A stretch of DNA of 64,000 nucleotides from positions 100,705 to 164,704 of the forward strand of contig NZ_JAPKFL010000013.1 in the NCBI RefSeq assembly GCF_026262575.1, read 5' to 3'. Below the pieces are notes generated by a model. That model made no database searches. It was not told where the DNA came from and saw nothing but the letters and a program-made list of their open reading frames with translations. The translations under genes and the position numbers were made by a program. The DNA is from Streptomyces marinisediminis (GTDB lineage: Bacteria > Actinomycetota > Actinomycetes > Streptomycetales > Streptomycetaceae). This document shows, in pieces, positions 8,361-18,566 of this stretch (its first letter is position 1; every line of letters starts with the position of its first letter).

Positions 8361-8561
8361 TTCGCGGAGCACGGCCGAGCGGACCGACCACCGGCCGCCC
8401 GGCACCTACCGGGCCGCCACCGGGCCCGCCTGGGAGCCACCGCCCTGCCGACCACCGCCCAGCGGCTCCGGCCGCCGGTCGCCGGGCCGGCCGGACGCGC
8501 CACCGGCCGCTCGCCCACCGGCCCACGGCCCGCCGGGGTCGTACGGCGGTCGCGCACGGCG

Positions 8562-8588
8562 GAGGCCCGGCGGGGGCCGCCGGGCCTC
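8562..8588 (-). terminator. Hairpin after the DoxX-type gene
   Basis: 12-bp perfect stem (8562-8573 with 8577-8588), 3-nt loop, about 20 bases beyond the minus-strand gene's stop. The rest of the 8316-8609 gap is Pro/Arg-codon-like GC-rich sequence with no gene I can support. Confidence 0.75.
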
Positions 8589-8609
8589 GCGGGAGGGGAG
8601 GGGCGTCGC

Positions 8610-10292
8610 CTAGCCCAACAGGCCGCCCAGGGCGCCGGTGTCGGGGGCGGTTTCGGGTTCCTCGGACTCGGGCTCGCCGCCGGTCGTGCCGCCCGTCGCA
8701 CCGCCCACGGTGGGTTCGGGGGCGGGGGGCGGCTCCGGGGCGGGGGGCGGCTCGGGGGCCACGGGCGGGGCCTCCGGTACCGGGGGCTGCTGCGGGGCCG
8801 GAACGGTCTGGTTCTGCCCCGTCTCCGGCTCCCGGCCGGTGCCCGCCGTCGGTTCGGCGGCCTGCTCGCTGGCGCTGGCGCTGGGCTGGGCGGTGGGCCC
8901 CGCGGTGGGCCCGGCCGTGGGCCCGGTCGTCGCCCGCGCGCTGGGCCGGGACGGGTCCTGCGGCAGCGGGGAGCCGGGCAGGTGGTTGCGCAGCGGGCTG
9001 CCCGGTTCCGGGACGGTGGTGACCTGCGCGGAGCGGACGGCGCTGCCCAGCAGGGAGCCGACGAGCAGGGTGAGCCCGGCGATGACGGCGGCCAGGACGG
9101 CGCCCCGGCGCAGCACGCGGCGGCGCAGGTCGGCCAGCGCGGCGCGCGGACCGAGGCGGCGCCAGGCCTCCCCGGCCAGCCGGGCGTCCAGCGAGTAGAC
9201 GGGCGCGCCCGCGATGATCAGCGGTGACCAGGCGGCGAGGTAGATGATGTCCGGCGCGTCGTACACCGCGACCGTGCGCCAGCTCACCGTGACCAGCAGG
9301 GCGGCCGACAGCAGCGCGCCCAGGGACGCGGCGAGCCGCTGCCACAGCCCGAAGACGGTGAGCACGCCGACGAGGACCTGGAGGAAGGCCACCGTGAGCC
9401 CGGCGCCCACGGGGTGGGCGAGGGCCAGGTCGTGCAGCGGGGAGGCGATCGTCCACGGTTGGAGCGAGCTGAGCCAGCTCACCATGGAGCCGCGCTCGCC
9501 GCCGTCGAAGTAGACCGGGTCCGTCAGCTTCCCCATGCCGGCGTAGACGGAGATGAAGCCGAGGAAGACGCGCAGCGGCAGCAGCACGACGCCCAGGTTC
9601 ATGCGGCGGCCGGGGTAGTAGGCGTGCCGTGCCCGGTCCCCGGCGTCCCGCTCCTCGCGGGCGGCGCGCCGCTCGTCGTCGTACCGCTCGTCCCCGTACC
9701 GGCCGTCGTGGCCGTCCCCGTGCCGGTCGTCGCCCCGTCCGCCACCGCCGGCCGGGCCGTCGTCGTGCCGGGAGGAGCGCGGGCCGACGACGGGCAGCGG
9801 CGCGGTCAGCTCGGCCGCGACGCGCGGCATGACCCGGGTGGCCAGGACGCCCCCGTCCGCGGAGCGTTCTCCCTGCGCCGGGACGGTGCCGAGGCCGCCG
9901 GGGCGGACGGCCCGGAGCAGGTCGGCGGCGGCGTCGCCGGGGACGCTGCGCCCGCTCCACACCACCGGCGCGCGCCGCCTGACGGCGGTGGCGGCCCCGG
10001 CGGGGGCCGCGGGGGCGGGCAGGGCGGCGACGGAGGCGGGGGAGGCCGCGGCCGGGACGGGCCGGGCGGTGGGGACGGCCGGGACGGGAGCGGTGTCGGC
10101 CGACGCGGCGCCGCCCGGGGCGGCGCCCTGCGGCGTCGACGTGGCGAGCTTTACCCGGAAGCTCACGTTGTTGACGATGACCTGGGCCGGGTCGCTCGGC
10201 ACCTTGACGGAGCTGAGGATCGGCTCGTCGTCGAAGAAGCCGCCCGGGCTTCCCCCGGTGGGCGTGCGGGGAGTTCTGGTGTCCACACTCAT
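8610..10292 (-). CDS. DoxX-family membrane protein with long Pro-rich tails
   Basis: 560 residues from ATG 10292. The first 215 residues are low-complexity, Pro/Ala-rich and then Asp/Arg/Gly-rich and predicted cytoplasmic. The DoxX core follows (NLGVVLLPLRVFLGFISVYA, then three further hydrophobic helices, to about residue 390). One more helix (AAVIAGLTLLVGSLLG) precedes a C-terminal Pro/Thr/Glu-rich tail with repeats of PPAPE. DoxX proteins are small quinone-linked or redox membrane proteins of about 150 residues, so most of this chain is extension. Function is not established. It is divergent from nothing and separated from rlmB by a repeat-containing gap. Confidence 0.8.
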   Translation of the reverse strand: MSVDTRTPRTPTGGSPGGFFDDEPILSSVKVPSDPAQVIVNNVSFRVKLATSTPQGAAPGGAASADTAPVPAVPTARPVPAAASPASVAALPAPAAPAGAATAVRRRAPVVWSGRSVPGDAAADLLRAVRPGGLGTVPAQGERSADGGVLATRVMPRVAAELTAPLPVVGPRSSRHDDGPAGGGGRGDDRHGDGHDGRYGDERYDDERRAAREERDAGDRARHAYYPGRRMNLGVVLLPLRVFLGFISVYAGMGKLTDPVYFDGGERGSMVSWLSSLQPWTIASPLHDLALAHPVGAGLTVAFLQVLVGVLTVFGLWQRLAASLGALLSAALLVTVSWRTVAVYDAPDIIYLAAWSPLIIAGAPVYSLDARLAGEAWRRLGPRAALADLRRRVLRRGAVLAAVIAGLTLLVGSLLGSAVRSAQVTTVPEPGSPLRNHLPGSPLPQDPSRPSARATTGPTAGPTAGPTAQPSASASEQAAEPTAGTGREPETGQNQTVPAPQQPPVPEAPPVAPEPPPAPEPPPAPEPTVGGATGGTTGGEPESEEPETAPDTGALGGLLG

Positions 10293-10391
10293 CTAACCGA
10301 GTGACGGACGCTTAAGACACTGCCTTGACCCCGGCGATCTGTCCGCGCCACGTCAACGGGACCGCCCGAGCGCGCGCTCGACCGGCCGGAC

Positions 10392-10470
10392 GGCGACCGG
10401 ACCCCACGGCGACCGGACCCCAAGGCGACCGGACCCCAAGGCGACCGGACCCCACGGCGACGGGCCCCAC
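10392..10470. repeat. 16-bp tandem repeat, four units plus a degenerate fifth
   Basis: Units at 10392-10407, 10408-10423, 10424-10439 and 10440-10455 read ggcgaccggaccccac or ggcgaccggaccccaa; a fifth from 10456 has lost one base. It sits in the 10293-10587 gap between the DoxX-type gene's start and the rlmB stop, which otherwise shows no gene. Confidence 0.9.
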
Positions 10471-10587
10471 GGGCGGCGGGACCGCGGCGCGGGCCGTCGC
10501 ACGCGGACCTCCGTGCGCGGTGGGAGCCTGCCCCCCACCCCGCCCGGGAGCCCGCGAGCACGGCGGCCGCGCTCGCGGGCGGTGCGG

Positions 10588-11553
10588 CTAGCGCCCGGTG
10601 CCCGCGCGGCGGCGGGCGGCCTCGTAGAGCGTGATCCCCGCCGCGACACCGGCGTTGAGCGACTCGGCGCCGCCCGGCATCGGGATGCGCACGCGCAGGT
10701 CGCACGCCTCGCTCACCAGCCGCGACAGGCCCTTGCCCTCGCTGCCGATGACGACGACGACCGGCCCCTCCAGCAGCTCCAGGTCGTTCACCTCGGCCTC
10801 GCCGTCGGCGGTGAGGCCGACGACCATGAGCCCGGCCTTCTGGTAGCCCTGCAGCGCCCGCGTCAGGTTGGTCGCGCGGGCGACGGGGGTGCGCGCGGCG
10901 GTGCCGGCGGAGGTCTTCCACGCCCCGGCGGTCATCCCGGCGGCCCGGCGTTCGGGGACGACGACGCCGTGCCCGCCGAAGGCGCTCACGGAGCGGACGA
11001 CCGCGCCGAGGTTGCGCGGGTCGGTCACCCCGTCGAGGGCGACGATCAGCGGGTCCTCGGCGGCGTCGAACGCGGCCGCGGTCAGGTCGTCGGGGTGGGC
11101 GTAGTCGTACGGCGGCACCTGGAGGACCAGGCCCTGGTGGTTGAGGCCGCCGGTGATGCGGTCCAGCTCCGGCCTGGGCGCCTCCAGCAGATGGATGCCG
11201 CCGCGGTCGGCGGCGAGCCGGAGGGCGTCGCGCACCCGGTCGTCGCTGTCGATGAACTGCTGGACGTACAGCGTCGTCGCGGGCACGCCGTCGCGCAGCG
11301 CCTCGAAGACCGGGTTGCGGCCCACGACCAGCTCCGCGGTGCCCTTCGGCCCGCCCCGGCGCGGCGCGGGCCGTCCGGTGGCGCGGCGGGCGCGCGCCTG
11401 CGCGGCGCGCTGCTTGGCGTGGCCCTTGCGCATCTCGGCGGGCGGGGTGGGGCCCCTGCCCTCCAGGCTCCGGCGCCGCTGGCCGCCGCTGCCGACCTGC
11501 GCGCCCTTCTTGTTGGACGTGCGGCGGTTGCGCCGCTGGCTGTTCCCGGCCAT
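10588..11553 (-). CDS. rlmB: 23S rRNA 2'-O-ribose methyltransferase, RlmB/TrmH (SPOUT) family
   Basis: 321 residues from ATG 11553. A basic N-terminal tail of about 70 residues ([18 protein letters not shown]) precedes the L30e-like RNA-binding domain ([16 protein letters not shown]) and the SPOUT methyltransferase. Motif 1 is [15 protein letters not shown] (Asn-Leu-Gly and the catalytic Arg), motif 2 [10 protein letters not shown], motif 3 [18 protein letters not shown]. It would modify the ribose of a conserved 23S rRNA guanosine. It follows cysS on the same strand with a 55-base gap, the usual actinobacterial order. Confidence 0.93.
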   Translation of the reverse strand: MAGNSQRRNRRTSNKKGAQVGSGGQRRRSLEGRGPTPPAEMRKGHAKQRAAQARARRATGRPAPRRGGPKGTAELVVGRNPVFEALRDGVPATTLYVQQFIDSDDRVRDALRLAADRGGIHLLEAPRPELDRITGGLNHQGLVLQVPPYDYAHPDDLTAAAFDAAEDPLIVALDGVTDPRNLGAVVRSVSAFGGHGVVVPERRAAGMTAGAWKTSAGTAARTPVARATNLTRALQGYQKAGLMVVGLTADGEAEVNDLELLEGPVVVVIGSEGKGLSRLVSEACDLRVRIPMPGGAESLNAGVAAGITLYEAARRRAGTGR

Positions 11554-11608
11554 GGGGAGGGTCCTTCTTTCGAGTGATGCGTGAGGTCGGTGGGGACGCG
11601 GGGGCGCG

Positions 11609-13009
<1,401 letters not shown>

Positions 13010-13127
13010 CCGTCAAGGGTAGTAGAAGACGGCGGCTGCCCCACGCGATCGGTGCGGGGCGACCGCGCGGGGAGCGCGGGGCCGCCGTCGCGGACGCCCG
13101 TGCCGGGGCGGCATGGGCGACCGCCGG

Positions 13128-13550
13128 TCAGGCCAGGTCGCCCATGCCGACGACGCGCTCGGGCGTGACGCGCACGACGACGCGGTCCGGCTCCTGCGGT
13201 GCGCCCGGGTTGAACTCGGCGTACTCCGTGCCGACGTACTTCATCGCCAGCTCGTCGATGAGCTCCTGGCCGCCCTCGGTGGTCATGCTGGCCGTGCCGC
13301 GGATCTCGGCGTAGGTGTAGGGCGCGTCGGCGGGCTGCACGACGACGCTGACCCGCGGGTCCCGGCGCAGGTTCTTCTCCTTCTGGCGGCCCAGCGTGGT
13401 GGAGAACAGCACGTCCTCGCCGTCCCGCTTGACCCACACCGGGGACACCTGGGGGCGTCCGTCGGGCTGGATGGTGGCGACGGTGATGAAGACCTTGCCG
13501 TCGAGGACCTGCTTGAGCTTGTCGGACAGTGCGGCTGCCACTGCGTGCAC
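13128..13550 (-). CDS. PPOX-class (pyridoxamine-oxidase-like, F420/FMN) split-barrel protein
   Basis: Up to 140 residues. The sequence has the split beta-barrel pattern: FITVATIQPDGRPQVSPVWV, VLFSTTLGRQKEKNLRRDP, RVSVVVQ, and a C-terminal VVVRVTPERV. This pattern is found in F420-dependent or FMN-dependent actinobacterial reductases. The substrate is unknown. Two GTG starts compete: 13550 (only a few bases from GAGGGAAGG) and 13541 (about 8 bases from it, better spacing, 137 residues). I give the longer one but favour neither strongly. Confidence 0.8.
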   Translation of the reverse strand: MHAVAAALSDKLKQVLDGKVFITVATIQPDGRPQVSPVWVKRDGEDVLFSTTLGRQKEKNLRRDPRVSVVVQPADAPYTYAEIRGTASMTTEGGQELIDELAMKYVGTEYAEFNPGAPQEPDRVVVRVTPERVVGMGDLA

Positions 13551-13698
13551 CTTCCCTCGCGTGGTTGACGCTTCGACGACTACCCGCGCACGGGCCGCGC
13601 AAGTCTTACCGGGCGCCCCTCTCGCCCGTCCGGCGCAGTGGCCACCGAACGGACGCGGGGACGCGGGCGTCGCGGGCGCGGGCGCCGGACCGGGCGGC

Positions 13699-14187
13699 CT
13701 ACCCGCGCAGCACGAGCGCCGTGGCGACGGCGGCGAGGCCCTCGGCGCGGCCGGTGAGTCCGAGGCCGTCCGTCGTGGTGCCGGAGACGGACACCGGGGC
13801 GCCGACCGCCTCGCCCAGCACCGCCTGCGCCTCCGCCCGGCGCCTGCCGATCTTCGGACGGACGCCGATGACCTGGATGGCGACGTTGCCGATGGCCAGG
13901 CCCTCCGCGCGCACGATGCGGGCGGCCTCCGCGAGCAGCGTGACCCCGGAGGCCCCGGACCACTCGGGCCGGGCGGTGCCGAAGTGGGCGCCCAGGTCGC
14001 CCACCCCGGCGGCCGAGAACAGCGCGTCGCACGCGGCGTGGGCGGCCACGTCGCCGTCGGAGTGCCCGGCGAGTCCGTCGCCGTCGTCCCACAGCAGGCC
14101 CGCGCACCACAGGGGGCGACCGGCCGCGAAGGCGTGCACGTCGGTGCCGATGCCGACGAGCGGCACGGCGGGGCGGTCAGTAGCCAT
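13699..14187 (-). CDS. ispF: 2-C-methyl-D-erythritol 2,4-cyclodiphosphate synthase
   Basis: 162 residues from ATG 14187, overlapping the end of ispD by 11 bases. The zinc-binding GIGTDVHAF (Asp and His) and the third metal His in [18 protein letters not shown] are present, as is the hydrophobic-cavity segment and C-terminal [11 protein letters not shown]. It cyclises CDP-ME-2-phosphate to MEcPP in the non-mevalonate isoprenoid pathway. Coupling to ispD matches their consecutive use in the pathway. Confidence 0.95.
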   Translation of the reverse strand: MATDRPAVPLVGIGTDVHAFAAGRPLWCAGLLWDDGDGLAGHSDGDVAAHAACDALFSAAGVGDLGAHFGTARPEWSGASGVTLLAEAARIVRAEGLAIGNVAIQVIGVRPKIGRRRAEAQAVLGEAVGAPVSVSGTTTDGLGLTGRAEGLAAVATALVLRG

Positions 14188-14974
14188 CGGCCCTCCGGCG
14201 GGCGAGGACGGCCTCGGCGAGCACCAGGTCCAGCGGCCGGGTGACCTTGAAGGCCTCCTCGTGCCCCGGCACGACGACCACCGGCGTGCCCAGCCGCTCG
14301 ACCAGGCCCGCGTCGTCGGTGGCGCCCTCGCCCTCGCGGGGGAAGGCGGCGTGGGCCTCGGCGAGCACGGCCCGGTCGAAGCCCTGCGGGGTCTGCACCG
14401 CGCGCAGCCGGCTCCGCACCGGCGTGCCGGTGACGGGCTCCGGCGCACCGCCCGGCCGCGGCTCGACCTCCTTGACGGTGTCGCTCACCGGCACCGCCGG
14501 AACGACGGCGGGCGCGCCCGCGCGCACGGCGGCGGCGACGGCGTCCACGGTGTCGGCCGGCACCAGCGGCCGGGCGGCGTCGTGGACGAGCACGACCTCG
14601 ACGCCGGCCGGCAGCGCGGCCAGCCCGCGTTGCACGGACTCCTGCCGGGTGGCGCCCCCGGGGACGACGACGACGTCCGCGCCCTGCGCCGCGGGGGCGG
14701 CGGGCGGCGGATGGGCGTCGAGCAGGTGGCGGACCTCGGTGGCGGCGTCCGGCGGCGCGACGACGACGACGAGGCCGACGTCGCGGGCGCGGGCCATGGC
14801 GCGGACGGCGTGGACGAGCATCGGCGTGCCGCCCAGCGCGCGCAGCGCCTTCGGCGCGCCGGGGCCCAGGCGCACGCCGCGCCCGGCGGCGGGGATGACC
14901 GCCGCGGCCCGCGGTCCGCGCGGCGCGGGCCGCTCGTCCGTGGCCGAAATCTGGGCGGGCTGATCGTCGGACAT
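14177..14974 (-). CDS. ispD: 2-C-methyl-D-erythritol 4-phosphate cytidylyltransferase
   Basis: 265 residues from ATG 14974. The CTP-binding loop [20 protein letters not shown], the [12 protein letters not shown] segment and the TPQGF motif identify IspD, which makes CDP-ME from MEP. The start is uncertain: GTG 14983 is also in frame, with GAGGA about 13 bases further up, whereas ATG 14974 lacks a close Shine-Dalgarno. It is followed by ispF with an 11-base overlap. Confidence 0.94.
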   Translation of the reverse strand: MSDDQPAQISATDERPAPRGPRAAAVIPAAGRGVRLGPGAPKALRALGGTPMLVHAVRAMARARDVGLVVVVAPPDAATEVRHLLDAHPPPAAPAAQGADVVVVPGGATRQESVQRGLAALPAGVEVVLVHDAARPLVPADTVDAVAAAVRAGAPAVVPAVPVSDTVKEVEPRPGGAPEPVTGTPVRSRLRAVQTPQGFDRAVLAEAHAAFPREGEGATDDAGLVERLGTPVVVVPGHEEAFKVTRPLDLVLAEAVLARRRADGY

Positions 14975-15633
14975 TGGCTGCACGTTCAGGTTTGTGTCCT
15001 CATCCGGGATGGGTATGGCCAGAACGTGTCGGACGCGAGGGCGTGACCGGTCCCCTTCCGTGACAACCGGTCGTGCCGCCCACCCGGGCCCGGCACCGTG
15101 TGGCGCACCCATCGTGTCGACGTACACGGGTGGCGCCGCGACAGCTCCTCAGCGGCGGTCGACCACGCGGCGGCGGTCGGCCACGCGGCGATGACCGGCC
15201 ACGCGAGGGCCGCGGCGGAAAGGCCGTCAGCACCCGCGCCGTACGACTGTACGGCCGCTGCCCGGGTGCTGTGGTCCTTCCACCGCGGCGCCTCGCGCGA
15301 CGCACGGCATCTGGTACGCGGCATCTGGTACGGCGGCAGCTCACACGGCACACGTGACGGCCGTCCGTCCGGTCGCTGACGTTCGTCCGACGGCCGGATG
15401 GTGTGTCGGAGCCGCGCGTCACCGCGTCCACGTCGACTCCGGGGCGCCGGACCCGACGCTGCCGGGTGACGCCTCGGTGGCGACGCCCGTTCGTCCACGC
15501 CGGCGATGACGTCGGCACCGGCGGTGCACGACCGCGGGCGGTTCACGACCGCGCCGCGCGCGACGCGTTCACCGACCGCACGGCGAGCGCCGTGGGCGGC
15601 GGGCCGGGCGTGTGCGCTGCCGTGCGGCCCGGC
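14975..15633. other. 659-bp gap between carD and ispD without a supported gene
   Basis: Short reading frames here have no recognisable protein pattern or good start. The gap contains a perfect tandem 14-mer (cggcatctggtacg at 15305-15318 and 15319-15332) and several copies of GCGGCGGTCG/CCACGCGGCG-like sequence around 15150-15210. It must hold the ispD promoter on the minus strand, but I could not assign one with confidence. Confidence 0.6.
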
Positions 15634-16116
15634 TCAGGAGGCGAGCACTTCGTCGAGGAGCGCCTCGGCCTTGTCCTCGTTGGTGTTCTCGGCCAGCGCC
15701 AGCTCGCTGACCAGGATCTGCCGGGCCTTGGCGAGCATCCGCTTCTCACCGGCGGAGAGGCCCCGCTCGCGCTCACGGCGCCACAGGTCGCGCACGACCT
15801 CGGCCACCTTGATGACGTCACCGGAGGCGAGCTTCTCCAGGTTCGCCTTGTAGCGGCGGGACCAGTTGGTGGGCTCCTCGGCGTACGGCGCGCGCAGCAC
15901 GTCGAACACGCGCTCCAGGCCGTCCTGCCCCACCACATCCCGTACGCCGACCAGCTCGGCGTTTTCCGCCGGCACACGAACTTCGAGGTCGCCCTGGGCG
16001 ACCTTCAGAACCAAGTAGGTCTTGTCCACGCCTTTGATCTGACGAGTTTCGATGGCCTCGATCAGCGCGGCCCCGTGATGGGGATAGACCACGGTGTCGC
16101 CAACCTTGAACGTCAT
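15634..16116 (-). CDS. carD: CarD-family transcriptional regulator (CdnL type)
   Basis: 160 residues from ATG 16116. The N-terminal RNA-polymerase beta-interacting Tudor-like domain is [20 protein letters not shown] through LVLKV; the C-terminal helical DNA-contact domain contains [17 protein letters not shown] and RELE-type helices. CarD stabilises the open promoter complex at rRNA and other promoters and is essential in mycobacteria. The length is typical. A sigma-R-like promoter (GGAAA-N18-GTT) lies about 40-65 bases upstream. Confidence 0.95.
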   Translation of the reverse strand: MTFKVGDTVVYPHHGAALIEAIETRQIKGVDKTYLVLKVAQGDLEVRVPAENAELVGVRDVVGQDGLERVFDVLRAPYAEEPTNWSRRYKANLEKLASGDVIKVAEVVRDLWRRERERGLSAGEKRMLAKARQILVSELALAENTNEDKAEALLDEVLAS

Positions 16117-16157
16117 GTGACAGGTACCCCTTCCGTGGCTATCCAGGATAGCACGGG

Positions 16158-16183
16158 AACGGGTCGCGCTGAATGGCGTTTCC
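16158..16183 (-). promoter_or_regulatory. Sigma-R-like promoter upstream of carD
   Basis: On the minus strand GGAAA (16183-16179) and GTT (16160-16158) are separated by exactly 18 bases, matching the sigma-R consensus GGAAT-N18-GTT with one mismatch. It would start transcription about 35 bases before the carD ATG. Confidence 0.45.
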
Positions 16184-16631
16184 GCAGGTCAGGGCATATC
16201 TCGGGGCTTGACAACGGCGCCTATATCGTGCTGCACACCCGTCGCGCAAGCGGGTATTCGCAGGTGAGGGCACCTCTCGCCGGACCGGGAAACATTCTCG
16301 GCACCCGCGTGACCGACGTGACACGTGTCGGTTTTGTCCGTTTCTTGATGGCGTGCGCGCTCACCCTTCGCGTACGGCACGAGATCTCCACGGCGTTCCC
16401 GGGAACGCATCCGCGAACGGTCCGGAGATCAATTGCCGGTGGCATCGCTCATTCACCGCGAGTTCTCCCCGGGGCCGAATGCGCACCGCGATCTGGCGGG
16501 TGATTCCCGCCGCCGCCCGCGCGGACGCGGGCGGCGGCGGGGGCGGGTCGGGTGCGAGCCCGCCACGGGGGGTCGGTACGCTGCCGCTGTCAGACCGCCA
16601 GACGCCCCTCACTGCTAGGAGATGCGCCGCC

Positions 16632-17309
16632 GTGAGCAGCAGCCGCACCAGCCTCCGACGCGGCGCCGTCGCCGCCGCCCTCGCCCTGTCGACCCTCACG
16701 CTCGCCGGGTGCGCCGCAGGCGTCGACGCGGCGACCAACCAGATCGTCCCGGACAACGCCTCCGCCAGCGAGGGCGACATCGAGCTGCAGAACGTCACCG
16801 TCGTCACCACCGAGGACGGCGAGGGCCCCGCGAGCGTCACCGCGCGGATCTTCAACGGCGGCGGCGAGGACGAGACGCTCCAGGGCATCACCTTCGCCAC
16901 GGACGGCGGCACGGGGCAGGTCGAACTCTCCCCGGCCGACGGCGGCTCGCTGACCGTGCCGGCCGGCGGCCACCTGATGCTCGGCGGCGAGGGCAACGCG
17001 GCGGCCGTCATCCAGGACGCGGGCGAGCGGAACATCACGGACGGCGAGGCCCAGCCGCTGACGTTCGAGCTGAGCGAGACCGGCGACATCCCGATCCGGG
17101 CCTTCGTCTACCCGGAGACGCAGCTCACCTACTCCGAGTTCGGCCCGTCGCCCGCCGCGACCTCCCCGGGCGAGACGCCCGAGGGCACGCAGTCCCCGGC
17201 GCCGGGCGTGGAGCCGACGGCCGAGGGCAGCACCGAGTCCCCCGCGGCGGGCGAGTCCCCGACGACGGGCGAGACCCCGGCCGCGGGCGAGACCCCGGCG
17301 GCGAGCTGA
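16632..17309 (+). CDS. Secreted lipoprotein with Pro/Thr/Glu-rich C-terminal tail
   Basis: 225 residues from GTG 16632 (AGGAG at 16617-16621 region). A lipoprotein signal peptide SLRRGAVAAALALSTLTLAG ends in the lipobox LAGC, giving diacylglyceryl-Cys at about residue 28. The middle is a beta-rich, acidic domain (ELQNVTVVTTEDGEGPASVT, HLMLGGEGNAAAV, IRAFVYPETQLTYSEFG) resembling the actinobacterial copper-chaperone-like DUF461 group. The last 60 residues are repeats of GE(S/T)P. The Met/His ligands of PCuAC proteins are not obvious, so metal binding is unproven. It is transcribed away from carD. Confidence 0.78.
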   Translation: MSSSRTSLRRGAVAAALALSTLTLAGCAAGVDAATNQIVPDNASASEGDIELQNVTVVTTEDGEGPASVTARIFNGGGEDETLQGITFATDGGTGQVELSPADGGSLTVPAGGHLMLGGEGNAAAVIQDAGERNITDGEAQPLTFELSETGDIPIRAFVYPETQLTYSEFGPSPAATSPGETPEGTQSPAPGVEPTAEGSTESPAAGESPTTGETPAAGETPAAS

Positions 17310-17885
17310 GGCGGACGCCCCCGCGGGCGGCCCGGGTGCTCCGCACCCCGTCGCCCGCGTCCACGGGTGGGCGACGCCCCGACGCAGGCGGCGAGCGGTG
17401 CTCCGACGTCGGCGGCGCGCGCGGGCACACCACCGGCCGACCGGCCGGGGCGCCGCGGCCCGGCCGTGAGCGGCCTCCTGGCCCAGCGGCCCGGCCGAAG
17501 GGGGCCGCCCCGTGCGACATGCCCGTCGGCTCGCGCACCCGCACCGAGCGGCGGGCCGGTGCTCTCGGCACGCACCGTGCCCGGCTGAGGTGACCCGCTC
17601 ACGCGCCGGACGGCCGCACGCACATCCCGCATCCGGGGAGCGGCGCGCAAGAGCGCACGGCGGCGCGCGGATGCCGGTGGGCCGCTCGACGGCGTCGTGC
17701 CGACCGGCCGTACGCGCGCACCGGCTCCGCGTGCCGGTGGTCTCCGGAGGCGCGCGCCGGGGCCCCGCACGGTCACGGCCGACCGCACGCGCGCCCGGCG
17801 TCAACGAGGCGGAGCGGCGTCAGCGCGCGGTGGAGGCGGATACGCCCGTCCGGGTGAGATCGCGGCGCGGGCCGCCGGGGCGGGA
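17310..17885. other. 576-bp gap between the lipoprotein gene and phoP
   Basis: The two flanking genes converge here. The sequence is GC-rich and Arg/Pro/Ala-codon-like on all frames, with no family-like protein and no ribosome-binding site worth reporting. I see no clear long hairpin. It may be an eroded gene, but nothing can be named. Confidence 0.5.
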
Positions 17886-18566
17886 TCAGGGCTCGAACTT
17901 GTAGCCCAGGCCGCGCACCGTGACCAGGTAGCGCGGCGCGCCCGGGTCGGGCTCGATCTTCGCCCGGAGGCGCTTGACGTGGACGTCCAGCGTCTTGGTG
18001 TCGCCGACGTAGTCCGCGCCCCAGACCCGGTCGATGAGCTGCATCCGCGTCAGCACGCGGCCCGCGTTGCGCAGCAGCATCTCCAGCAGGTCGAACTCCT
18101 TGAGCGGCAGGTCCACCTTGCCGCCGGAGACGGTGACCACGTGGCGGTCGACGTCCATGCGCACGGGCCCGGCCTCCAGCGCGGCCGGGACGGCCTCCTC
18201 GGGCTCGCCGCGGCGGCGCAGGACCGCGCGGATGCGGGCGACGAGCTCGCGGGAGGAGAACGGCTTGGTGACGTAGTCGTCGGCCCCTATCTCCAGGCCG
18301 ACGACCTTGTCGATCTCGCTGTCCTTGGCCGTGACCATGATGACGGGCACGTTGCTCTGGCTGCGGAGCTGGCGGCAGACCTCGGTGCCCGGCAGGCCGG
18401 GCAGCATGAGGTCGAGCAGCACGAGGTCGGCGCCGTTGCGCTCGAACTCGTCCAGGCCGTCGGGCCCGGTGGTCGCGACGGCGACCTCGAAGCCCTCCTT
18501 GCGCAGCATGTAGGACAGAGCGTCGCTGAACGACTCCTCGTCCTCGACGACGAGCACTCGGGTCAC
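17886..18566 (-). CDS. phoP: Phosphate response regulator PhoP
   Basis: 226 residues from GTG 18566; GGAGG lies about 8 bases upstream and the start overlaps the phoR stop by 4 bases (GTGA). Receiver domain: acidic VEDEES, phosphoacceptor Asp in DLVLLDLMLPG, T in MVTAKD and K in VTKPF. The C-terminal winged helix (LPLKEFDLLEMLLRN, TKTLDVHVKRLRAKI) is OmpR/PhoB type. With PhoR it controls the phosphate-starvation response and, in Streptomyces, antibiotic production and nitrogen genes through PHO boxes. Confidence 0.95.
   Translation of the reverse strand: MTRVLVVEDEESFSDALSYMLRKEGFEVAVATTGPDGLDEFERNGADLVLLDLMLPGLPGTEVCRQLRSQSNVPVIMVTAKDSEIDKVVGLEIGADDYVTKPFSSRELVARIRAVLRRRGEPEEAVPAALEAGPVRMDVDRHVVTVSGGKVDLPLKEFDLLEMLLRNAGRVLTRMQLIDRVWGADYVGDTKTLDVHVKRLRAKIEPDPGAPRYLVTVRGLGYKFEP

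Noticed and set aside
15098..15379. 93-codon frame in the carD-ispD gap
   Set aside because: No ribosome-binding site, no recognisable pattern, and it crosses a tandem 14-mer; not enough to call a gene.
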